Source of the DNA: Mytilus trossulus
Lineage: Eukaryota > Mollusca > Bivalvia > Mytilida > Mytilidae
Reading direction: 5' to 3'
DNA: 64,000 nt
NCBI RefSeq assembly: GCF_036588685.1
Contig: NC_086374.1
Span: forward strand, 22,684,886-22,748,885
The first letter of the stretch is position 1, and each line of letters opens with the position of its first letter. The notes under the pieces are model-generated. The model did no database searches. It was not told the origin of the DNA and saw only the letters and a program-made list of their open reading frames with translations. Below are positions 44,968 through 55,646 of this stretch, piece after piece. The position numbers and the translations under genes were made by a program.

Positions 44968-47041
44968 CCTGAAAATCATAAACGACATTTTCTCAAATTA
45001 AAATATATAAATAGAGGTATTGATTTTATTAATTTGTCTAGCATTTTCAATGACGCTTCTGTCTATAGCTTAATACCTCCATATTTTGATAATATGGAAC
45101 AACCCATTATTTCGTATTCTTATAAAAAAAACCGAGCAGAAATTTGATATTTAATTATACGTCAATAACAGCAGACGTCAATATAGAAAATAATGTTCCT
45201 TCCACTTGAGATTGCGAAACATCTAGTTTTAAATATGTTCCCTATGGTCATGTTGTGACAGGAGACCTCAACATCGTCGATGACCGTGAAGTCATAACTT
45301 TTCTAAAGAAAGGACCGAAATACCGTCCTCCATCTACAATAGATTGGAAACAGTGTCGTCAGGTCATTAAATACGCTCTGTCTGCCTACTGTAAAAATTG
45401 GTGCAAACGTGAAAAATCCGATAAAAAATCTTTAGACAGTTATTTGAATAAAATTATGAATACTGTTAATATTCGAATATCTCATTTAGAAAACAATTCT
45501 GAAATTAATAATAGGAACTATGATATACCCATTTCTAGAATAAAAAACAAACTCAAGGTACTCGCAGAGCGGTTTGTGTTCGTACCGGCAGACAAGGCAG
45601 CAAATAATGTAGTGGTGGTGTGACGCATATACTACACGAAAGTTCTTCAAAACGAAATTATCAATCCCTCTACATTCAGGTCAGTGCGCACCACAGAGAG
45701 TCAAATCGTTAACAAGCATACCACTGCCACTACCCAGCTTAAAGCATCTTCCGAACATTTGAAAGTCCCTACCATGTACTGGTTACCGAAATTACACAAA
45801 AACATTTAAATTCCGTTTCATCTCCGCTTCGAGTAAGTGTTCTACTACTAAATATATCAGTGCTTCTAACTACCTCCCATACTACTATTAAAGAACTGGT
45901 TATTAACTTTTGTAATAAAGCTTATGAAAATAATGGTATTAATTATTTTTGGAGTGTTAAAAATTCTTTAGAGGTTTTAGATAAAATACATGCTTTCAAT
46001 GGTCCTTACAATTTTGTTGACAGTTAAGATTTTTCTACTCTGTACACTACACTTCCACACAATCTTATAAAGAAAAAGTTTTTGTATTTGATAAAATGGT
46101 CTTTCGAAAAATCTCATTGTAATTTTATTTGCTGTAACTCGTTTAAGGCCTTTTTCTGTAACGAAAAAGGAAAGTATGCTATATACACTTACTGGAAATG
46201 TGAGGATATGATTGAAGCTTTAAACTTTCTGCTAGATAACATTTATGTACGTTTCGGCGATAAAGTGTATCGTCAGGTAGTAGGTATTCCTATGGGCACC
46301 AACTGTGCCCCTTTAATAGCAGATTTATTTCTATATTGCTATGAATCTCAGTTTATGACCAAACTCAGTAAAGACCCATCATTGTTATATTTGGTTGATA
46401 CTTTCAAAAATACCTACCGTTATCTGGATGATATATTTTCGTTCTCTAAATATACTTCAGAAATTTACCCAAACGAACTTACTTTAACTAAATCTAACAT
46501 AAACAGCAGCAGTTGTCCTTTTCTAGATTTAGACATTTCAATTTCAAACGGGAAACTTCACACTAAAATTTACGACAAAAGACGATTTTTCATTTCCTAT
46601 TGTTAATTTTCCTTTTTTAGACGGCGATGTGCCTTTGGCTCCATCATACGGCGTTTATATATCGCAACTCGTTCGGTTTGCCCGTGTGTGTTCTGATGTC
46701 ATAGATTTTAACGAACGTAAGCAATGCATCACTGGTAAATTGTTGTGTCAGGGATTTCGATACCATAAATTACTTAAAACTTTTACTAAATTCTTTCATA
46801 GATACAAATATTTGGCTATACCTGTAGAAAGCTTATTAAAAATGGTATTTCACATCCTAAATTTTATGGTAATATTGTACTTAAAGCGAGGAAATCACTT
46901 TGTGATCCTTGTAAACTCATCGAACCTTTAAACAAACTTATAAGTAAGGGTTATCGTACCAATATTGTAATTAGATCTCTGAATATAGTTCACATTGGCA
47001 CTAATATTGATTTTGTTATTAGCAAATTAAAACATTACTAA
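44968..47041 (+). pseudogene. Reverse transcriptase of the plus-strand Naiad copy (UGA-containing)
   Basis: Motifs in order: KYINRGIDFINLSSIF, T-UGA-DCETSSFKYVPYGHV (UGA at 45207-45209), [36 protein letters not shown] (UGA at 45621-45623), KVPTMYWLPKLHKN, DFSTLYTTLPHN (motif A), FGDKVYRQVVGIPMGTNCA (motif B), TYRYLDDIFSF (motif C catalytic Asp-Asp), SCPFLDLDISISNGKLHTK, SYGVYISQLVRFARV, YRTNIVIRSLN. Real lesions: frameshifts near 45150, 45805, 46590 and 46840 and a TAA at 46025-46027 where the family has Phe. So this copy is dead, but the two UGA codons differ from those lesions by sitting on cysteine positions. Confidence 0.85.
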
Positions 47042-47175
47042 ATTTCATTATCTTTTGAGGCGAGATGTATAGAGACACAGACACGTTAATTTTTATTTCT
47101 TTAGAAGTCGCTCTTCACTATCCTACTACCTGTCGATACATTTATTTCTGGCATTGCAAAAGTCATGTCTTCTTT

Positions 47176-47233
47176 GACTATTAATGACGTTAAAATACTA
47201 AATCCCTGGGATCTGTTTTAGTTGATTTTAGTC
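47176..47233 (+). promoter_or_regulatory. SECIS element (selenocysteine insertion signal) in the Naiad 3' UTR
   Basis: By eye: helix I GACTA (47176-47180) with TAGTC (47229-47233). The non-Watson-Crick quartet has AUGA (47184-47187) facing UGAU (47223-47226): U-U, G-A, A-G, C-U. Helix II has nine pairs, 47189-47197 with 47214-47222 (three G-U). The conserved AAA (47200-47202) sits 12 nt after AUGA, and a mini-helix follows as in form 2 SECIS. All the fixed bases and spacings of the eukaryotic SECIS consensus are met. It starts 135 nt after the stop codon of the RT. Confidence 0.75.
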
Positions 47234-47749
47234 TCTGATGCATGATTTTTTTATTATTAATTGGTTTTGGCTTTTAACTGGCTGTCAGTAACTGCGAGTA
47301 CTCTCAAATCGTATTTTCTTGTTAATTCGACCTGTTGATACTGTTTATAATGCTTTTTTGTTATTTTTTATTTATATGGATCTTGTCTGTACACCAGCTT
47401 TGATTATTTGTAATATCTTCAATTTTTCACTTATTCTTACTCCATTTGTATAAACTTATTATTTTTTTAAAACCGGTTTTTTTCTAAAGTGAATTTTGAT
47501 TGGTTAAATATTTCTCAGTGATGTCCTGCCATGGCTTTGTTTGAATTTGTTTGTTAGCTTAAATTGTTGGTCATGAATGTTTGTTTCTAATATTTAATTA
47601 ACTGTGCATTTGTATTCAGATATCGCAGATCAAATTTATTCGTTCATTGTGTAATCATACGTTTTTTGATTGAGTGTGTTAAGTCTGCCAATTGATATTT
47701 TATCGTGTGTTTTTCTATGTTGTGATGTTATGCTATTGTTTCAGAAAAA

Positions 47750-48085
47750 GGGAGAAGGTTTGGATCCATTAAAACGTTTAATCCCGCTGCAAATGTTTGC
47801 ACCTGTCCTAAGTCAGGAATCTGATGTACAGTAATTGTCGTTTGTTTATGTACTATATACGTGTTTCTCGTTTCTCGTTTTGTTTATATAGATAAGACCG
47901 TTGGTTTTCCCGTTTGAATGGTTTTACACTAGTAATTTTGGGGCCCTTTATAGCTTGTTGTTCGGTGTGAGCCAAGGCTCCGTGTTGAAGGCCATTCTTT
48001 AACCTATAATGGTTTACTTTTTAAATAGTTACTTGGATGGAGAGTTGTCTCATTGGCACTCACACCACATCTTCCTTTATCTATA
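47750..48085 (-). repeat. Dispersed repeat at the end of the Naiad 3' region
   Basis: Given as minus because the family end (aagatgtggtgtgagtgcca) reads on that strand. Blocks: aaaacgtttaatcccgctgc, tcaggaatctgatgtacagt, ggggccctttatagcttgtt, gagccaaggctccgtgttga (small hairpin GAGCC-AA-GGCTC), ggagagttgtctcattggca. It shares its layout with the agaagatgtggtatgattgcc copies. Confidence 0.75.
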
Positions 48086-51000
48086 ACATATTTATGTGCT
48101 AACTTGCTCTATTTTTCTTGTACAACTCTGCTCCTAATTTCTGATCTAAACAGACTCATATTGTATATATGTATATAAATAAGACAAGAATAGTTCTAAT
48201 ACTAACAGGCACGGTGACCATGTCTATTTATTCATCATAATTCACAATCAACTAGTATTCAACTTTCTATAAATGTCTTTTCATTTCATTTCATCAAATA
48301 ATCATATCCTAAACATCTCTGCATAAACACTTCATCAAATCTATAAAATAAACATTTATACAAATCAGTATACTATATATACACATTTAAAACCAAAAAA
48401 AATGTCTGCAAGTCGAGTGGTCACCGCCCAGCCTTCGATAAACTTAAAAACCCGTTTTCTATCTATTATATACCTAACTAATTTCCAGAACTAGTTTATT
48501 CTATTGTTAAACAATAGACTTAAATAGATCCGAAAATTCATACGCATACCGCACATAAATTTATTTATGATGTAGTGAATTTATCTAGAAAATAACAAAA
48601 ATCTTTTAACAAAAATTAGCACGTGCTCGATACAAAAAATATTTTTATAGTGTGTGATAACATTGTGTGAGGGAATTCGACGTTTGCTGTACCACTGTTC
48701 ACTCCAGTGCAATTTATGACAATACCACTGCATCAATCAGAATTATTTTTTTTGCAGTGTTTTGAAAAATGATTTTGCTTTGTAGTCGCGTATTATTTGA
48801 GAAACAATCAATGTTTTAAAAAGGCGAATTTTTTGTATAAAGTCAATGATTATGTTGACTTTTGAAGGCCAAACTTTCTACAGCCTTAAATACGCTTATG
48901 AAAGATCCAAAAACTATACCAATACATAATGACATGTTTATGAAATTATAACAAATCTATTGGTTAACAAATTTTTATTCGTTATTGCAAAATAATGTAC
49001 TTAAAATTTCTGACATTTTCTCCCTACCCAGTTTACCCCTATACATTTTTATGATGTGGACTGGTCATTGTTATTGAATCGTAGGCAATTTGATTGGATT
49101 AAGTTGTTATTAGCTTACCTTCAAACTTGTTTATGCTTTTCATACATGACTATGATTGATTAATTAAAACGAGCACGAATGTGTACGGTAATTAAAATGA
49201 CCTTCAGACTGGACACTGGACGAGTCAATATTATGTTTTATCAATGAAAGTTAAGGTATGAAAGGTAAGAATTGCCACTTCTTCTATTTTCACAAAATTT
49301 TCGGAATATACAGTTAGAAGGTCATTTTATGAAAACCTATTGTGAAGATTAAAGAGAAAGTTTACAAATAATACGTTTTGTTCCATTAAACAAGTCATTT
49401 TCGTAAGAGAAATGACGAAATATATTTTACGCACGACTACGGCAGGTAAAAATATTATTTATCATAATAAAAAAAAGCATTTTTCAGTCTCATTGGAATA
49501 TGTTGATTACAATTAATCCCAAACTTAAGAAGGAAGTAAATAAAGTCAAAATATATCCGATCTGCCTATTTCTGCATATCAAAAGTCAATACGATCGTTT
49601 TAAAGTCAATTTCGTCTTCCTCACACAATCTTGTTAGGCACTATAAAGTGTAGTGTATTAGGTTTTGGGACACATCCTAATTTATGACCTTTTCAAACTG
49701 GACCAGATCACTAATTTATCTCAACATAAAATTACTATAAACTGTTTAGACATGTGATTTCCATTCCATATGACATAAAATATAAGAAAATAAAATTGAA
49801 AGGTGTATAACCAAATGTAAAACACTGTCGTATTATGGACTATATTCGTAAGACAACGAAAGAAGGACGATAACTGTGTCCCGGACCTACTAAAAGGCTA
49901 ATACAAGAAAATATAAGAACTCTTAGTAAAGCCATAGAAAGGGGACAGGATAAAAAAAAATACAGTATAAGAAATAGATCATTAATTATGATATATAGAA
50001 TAACCATACATTGTCTTGAAATATCAATGTTATTTGTACAAATTTTAAATTTGAAGCGGACGACTTTAAACTTCCGCGAACCTGTATGTTTTATTGACGT
50101 CATAAATAAAACTCTACGGAAACCCATTGTCAACGTCATAAACAAAGTGATATACGGTCATGGACTGTATATGACATATGAATATACAGTCAATGCAATT
50201 TGACTGCTCAAATAGCACAGCTGCAGTATATAATAGAATAAGTAGACATGAGTGCAGAAATGGATACATTGATATTATTTTCATTTACGTTATAGCTTTT
50301 ACTTTTTTTAAAGATTTTACTGTAAATTTTCAACATAGCTGTTTGTTTTCTTTCGCATAACATGCTTACAGGTTACATTGCAGAAGGAGAAACTTTTGTT
50401 GAAGTTGAAATCTTAAGAAAGATAACTCTAACCCTACCGAATTGCCCTTTGGTTACACCATTGACTTTTAAAAAAATGAGACGTTTCCTTTTGGTGAAAA
50501 TGTTTATTATAAAACCAACATACACCTTCAAAATGATTAAAAATGTTTGTATCTATTAAAAATCAATAAATAGCACTGTGATAAATTCTAATAACAAATG
50601 GAAGGAATAATAGTCATATTTCAGATCTGAAAGAATAAAATTTATAGTTAATTCTGGCTATATCCAAGGGTTTAAGAAAACATTCAGGATATTTTATTAA
50701 CATTTCATATTGTAAAGTGTATATAGTGTATCACAAAACATTCATATATAACATATGCCAGTGTTATTTTGTTATATTTTGATATATTTTCATGTTTTTT
50801 CTACTTAAATACACCAAATAACATAGTTTTGCATGGTGGTTTTTTTTTGTAATAACCCAGGAGCGTAACGAGGACGTAGTAGCAACGTGAAAGAAACTAA
50901 TTATATCTTGGGTTTTTTAAACGGATACTGCGCTGGTATTTTAGGGTTATTGCATGAATATTGGGGAATATTATCCCCAGTAGAATTTTATATTTCACGA

Positions 51001-51273
51001 GCTTGCGAGTTTATTACACGTATATCAAATTTGTCCATCTGGTTTGTTACACGGGTCAGCCAATCTTGCTTGCTGAACAAATTTATCACTAGTACATCGT
51101 GTTTGTTACTAGGGAACAGCAGTAGTCATTCTTGGTTTTACTCGGATATTACATCAGTTGATCTTGTTTATTATACACGGATATTGCGTGACCATCTATC
51201 TTTTTTGTAACACTGATATCACACTAGTACTGTAACATATTGTTTGTTACATGAATATATTTTGTCTATATAG
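48086..51273. other. No gene seen
   Basis: AT-rich DNA. Around 50990-51250 a loose ~50-bp periodicity of tttgttacac-gg-tat words suggests an old tandem array, which explains the 107-aa frame at 50887-51210. Confidence 0.5.
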
Positions 51274-51640
51274 CGAAGCTATGAAATATAATGTAGATTT
51301 TATTGATTTGTCTGATGGTGATAAATTTGTTTATTTATTTAAAAACATTAATTGTTATGATGTGGTTTCCAAAACCTGCTTTGATATTTTTAAGTAGAAG
51401 AAATACCTTTTTATATTCTTAAAATGAAATTATTTTAATAATCGTATGTATTTTAACTAGTTTTATATAGAAATTGTTTTACAGTCTCTCATAATTCTTA
51501 ATAGAATGGTACTTGTATTTTATATTTGTGTACTGTCTGTTTTATATTGTGTATATACTCTGTATGTACTCACGGTATATTTATGTATTGCAAGTAGCGA
51601 GACTGTAATAAAATATTGAATCTGATTCTGAATATGTATC
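51274..51640 (+). mobile_element. 3' end of an unassigned LINE
   Basis: A 40-residue open segment (MKYNVDFIDLSDGDKFVYLF onward, stop at 51395-51397) resembles the extreme C terminus of CR1/L2-type LINE proteins. It is followed by about 240 bp ending agcgagactgtaataaaata and a repeated ttgaatctga/ttctgaat tail, typical of LINE 3' ends. The rest is missing. Confidence 0.5.
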
Positions 51641-53399
51641 ACACTTGTCAATAGTGTTGGTTTCACGAATATATCAGAATAGTCCATTTCTTAGTTTTAT
51701 ACATATTTTTTTTTCAAATTCTGACCGAAAACAGTTATGTAACTTATTCATATCATATAGCTTTAGATGATTTAAAAGAGAAATACCATATTTTACAATG
51801 CACAACAAATTATAATCAAGGGCCGAAAGTGCGAGGTCTTTATATATAGCCATTCAATGTATTTAATGTCAGAACAAACTCGGATTTATATACTTACTTA
51901 TACCACTAGCTCCCACTAGCTAGGATAATATCGATTCATAACCGGCAAGCTTTTTTAAAGCTTAAACTTGTTAAAAACAAACATTTCGATCGATTTATTG
52001 TGGTTTACTTCCCTTTCATGAAATGCATTCATGCATTAATACCGCTATTTTAAAACTATTTATAAAGAATGGGGTATTGTCCTTGTACAGGTTACAAGTC
52101 TCTTGGATAATATAACATTATAGTCTTACCAGGTACGTTTTTAAATCAATTTTTTTTCATAACATAACCATATATATTGAACCATTAATTTATACATTAT
52201 AACAAGGATCGGATTTTTTTAATGTAACAAAGCATAAGTCAACTTACTAAAACGCTCTCGTAATACGGTAATACGATCATGTAGATTTTCTTCTTTACTA
52301 TTAGTTTCTAGTGATCCTTCAGTTGTTGAAAATTATACACAAAAATAAACTACTATTCTATTTTGAAAGTTGTTGGGAGCTTGGTCAGTTTTATACAATT
52401 TATCGCCTTTTTTAATACATTAAAACTACTTGTGTCGTGTACTTATCATATGTTTGAGTCATATGTAGACCTTTGAATCTAAAATAAATATTATGTAATA
52501 CAGTTCGAAGGGACTAGTCCCATAAAGAAATCCAAAGGTATCCATAAGAGTAGCTTACCAAACACGTTTGTCTTTCATCTTAAAATTTTATCGGTACCTT
52601 GAAATATTTTTGTTTTTCACTCCAAAAATTATACCATATTTTTATACACAGTTCTTATATTTCAGTTGGGTAAGTGGTCACGAACTGTTTCGGATTTAGA
52701 TTTTTGATGTTATCTTTAAATAGAAAAAAACTAACATTGGAAAAATTAATCGTCACTAAGGGAAGGTTTTGGATTTTAGCAGGTTGTATGTAACCTGTAA
52801 AAGAACGTCATTAATTTTGTTGTTGTTTGTTCAGAATTACAGTGTATAACCAGAGACATATAATATATGTCTCTGGTATAACTAACAATTTCATTTTTAA
52901 TTTTGGTTATATGTATAGCCTGAGGTTTTTAAATGATATACATGTATTTATAATCTTCCTCGTCGACTCTACCATTAAAACAATTTATAGTTGACCGATC
53001 AATGTGAAAGAGTTGTGGTCAATTCCCCTCAAGTGGCATTTATTTGTTTAACACAATGTCAACACCATCTACTTTTTAAACTACAGAATTGTGAAAACTA
53101 AGGATTACATTTTAAAATATCAATTAAATTTTTCAGAATTGAAATGAAAATGCAATACAACGCAATATTTAGCTATTAAAGGTTGGTTTAATTCATATCT
53201 GGAAAATAATATCAGAACGTTTGTATTTTTTAAGGTATGGGCAGGTCATGGCGGCTTTGCTGTCGTCCTTTATTTCAAACCCCTCCCTTCGCTTTCCTTC
53301 TCTCCTGTTTACTGTAATGACACGGAAAATTGCCAGTTAACCCATTTCCTTTAAATTATTTCATATCCCTGCAAAGTAAAAAAAAATTATATATATAAA
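51641..53399. other. No gene seen; one near-palindrome
   Basis: AT-rich DNA without frames of note, apart from the inverted repeat at 52849-52877. Confidence 0.6.
52849..52877. repeat. 29-nt near-palindrome
   Basis: accagagacatata and its exact complement are separated by one base. No gene is adjacent. Confidence 0.9.
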
Positions 53400-54010
53400 A
53401 TAAACCTTAGAAAGGGCCCAAAGTGAAATCATCATAAAAAATGGGGAAATTAACAATGGCGAAAGGAATTCGTCTCAATTGTCGTAAATTCTTGTACATT
53501 GACAATTTCTCATATAATTCAATACTGCAAAGTGACAAAAGACCTTCCATTTTTACAATGTTTGGATTATTTCTATAATACTGTGGTAAATATCTGTTTC
53601 TCAAATCTACTACCTCTGCATTTTTACAAATAAATAATACATGATACTCATCACCAATATCCTCTTTGCATAAATTACATTTTCTTTCTGATTTTGATAT
53701 ATTGTACCATCTACCAGTTTTTATAGGCAATCGTAAGTTTGCAGTTCTGAATTTTGAAATCCAAATTCTAGCTGAATCTGGTAAATTAATAAGGTATCTT
53801 TCTATTTCAAAACTCTTTTTGAACAGTGAATAAAATTGTCCACGTGATGTGGTGTGTAAATCACTATACCATTTTTGAATGGACTGGTCACAAAAAAATT
53901 GTTTTACTAAAGCCTTTTCGCATACAGCAAACTGGTTTAAAAAAAATAAAGCTCATGCCTAGCTCATTAAATATAGATTCTATGTGGTTTATTAGGGAAC
54001 TATGGGAACT
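53400..54010 (-). mobile_element. LINE C, C-terminal fragment
   Basis: Minus-strand reading with small frameshifts: SIFNELGMS (about 53970), DQSIQKWYSDLHTTSRGQFY, FEIERYLINLPDSARIWI, LRLPIKTGRWYNISKSERKC, the C-x2-C-x8-H-x4-C knuckle (CNLCKEDIGDEYHVLFIC), stop at 53407-53409. It is a relative of LINE A and B but clearly a different family. Its coding stops where the 3' end of LINE B begins (about 54010), so LINE B probably inserted into it. Confidence 0.75.
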
Positions 54011-54131
54011 ATATCTTTATTCTCAATAAACCATATTACATAGGTATAGAGAGGACAAATGAATTATGTACAATATTTACAACAAGACAGAACAAACAAA
54101 ATAGTTGCTAATACAATATATGAAGTCCATT

Positions 54132-55526
54132 TCAGCCAGGAGAACATACAACTGTGTTAATAATCTTTATGAATTTACATTCTGATTTTTTTTTTGAAGA
54201 CATAATCTGATTGTATTTGACAATATTTGCATTTTTTAAATAATAATTTGACAGACAATGTTTCCTGTTTTCTTCAAAGTATTTACTTTCTAATATATAA
54301 TGCATTTCATCACCAATATCATTTTTATTACATAGAAGACAAATTCTATTGTTTCTTACTATATTGTTCCATCTAACCTGTTCAATAGGGAGCTTGTGAT
54401 TTGTGGTCCCAAATCTACACAAATCAATAGACATTTTGTTCCCAAGAATTTCAAAATAACCTTCTTTTCCAAAAAAATCTTTAAAAAGTTTGTAATTTAT
54501 TGCTTTTGGCGAACTTTCAAGTAAAGAATGCCAGACTTGTACATACTGATCTTTAAGTCTAAGTTTGATGAATGAAACTAACCACTTACAATTTATAAAA
54601 GATTGCGTTTCCCATACATTTGGAATACCACATTCGTTCAGAATAGACTTTATTCTGTTTAACCATGAAAAATTCACATTGTCATTAATAGATATGTGAT
54701 AACACAATTTACATAAAATATATGATAGTTATCCACTTGAAATTCACACCATGATTGCTTTTAAACATAACATTAACTTGTAAAAAGTACTGCTAAGTTT
54801 ATTTTCATTTCATACTAATTTACTCCAAACAGAAATCATCCTAAATTTGACCCGAATTTCGAGTGGATACCTCCCAAGTCCATAAATGATGCAGTTGAAT
54901 TTCGAACTTTCAGAATTCTCTTATAGAATTTCAAGTGGATTTGTTCAATAATTTTAAGGTTTTCAAGGCCCCACACTTCTGAACCGTACAATACAATTGG
55001 TTAAATCATAGAATCAAACATTTTAAATTGTAAATCTATAGGTATTGGTTCATTACGAAATAGTTTGTAAATGCAATATAACGCTTTTTGCTTGCTCAAC
55101 AAGTTTTGTCCTTGTGTTAATAAACGTTCCATTATATTTGAAAATAACACCTAGGTATGAATATGTATCAACAATTTCAAGGTTACAATCTTGCAAAAAA
55201 AAAAGTAAAAATAAAATTCTGTCTCGTTTTTCTTTTACATAAAATTATAACTTTAGTTTTATTAACATTAACCTGTAGTTTCCATATATCACAATATGAC
55301 TGAAAAATGTCTAGAGCTCTTTGCATACCTTTCATACTTTCAGACAGAATGACAGTGTCATCTGCATTTAAAGTAACAAATAATTTATAAAAAAATGTGC
55401 AACTCACTTTCGAGCTTCTCTTTAATAATATTTAGAGGTTCACCGTCTAATTGGCTGAAATAACTTTCTAGATCATTAAGGAATATAGAAAAAAGAAACG
55501 GTGATAAATTTTCCCCCTGCCTTACA
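54132..55526 (-). pseudogene. LINE B reverse transcriptase C-terminal part
   Basis: Begins at VRQGENLSPFLF next to the LINE A target site. The catalytic YADD is NADD here (LFVTLNADDTVILSE), itself after a frameshift. It then has ETVDTYSYLGVIF-like and IIYGLGRYPLEI segments, and an uninterrupted last 191 residues (KLRLKDQYVQVWHSLLE, knuckle ICLLCNKNDIGDEMHYILE with the last Cys changed to Ser) to the stop at 54132. Confidence 0.8.
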
Positions 55527-55646
55527 CCAGTAAATATATATATCTTTATTCTCGTAAACCAAAGTACAATGGTACAGAGACATATACAAATAAATTAACA
55601 TAGTATAAATTTTAAATACAAATGTAAAAATAGAGACATACAGTGA

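Larger units (their letters stand above)
44968..48085 (+). mobile_element. Naiad-type Penelope-like retroelement, plus-strand copy with 3' UTR
   Basis: 5'-truncated: similarity to the other copy begins at ENHKRHF (about 44970). RT coding runs to a TAA at 47039-47041 (ISKLKHY). There is no endonuclease after the RT, which fits N-terminal placement. The 3' region holds a SECIS-like structure (47176-47233) and continues through cagtaactgcgagtactctc to a tail at 47750-48085 belonging to the dispersed repeat family. It lies head to head with the minus copy, about 380 bp apart. Confidence 0.85.

Noticed and set aside
45621..45623. Treating this UGA simply as the end of a 122-codon gene
   Set aside because: RT homology continues in the same frame for more than 60 codons and the other copy has Cys here.
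50887..51210. 107-aa plus-strand frame
   Set aside because: A loose tandem periodicity explains its openness; no conserved motif.
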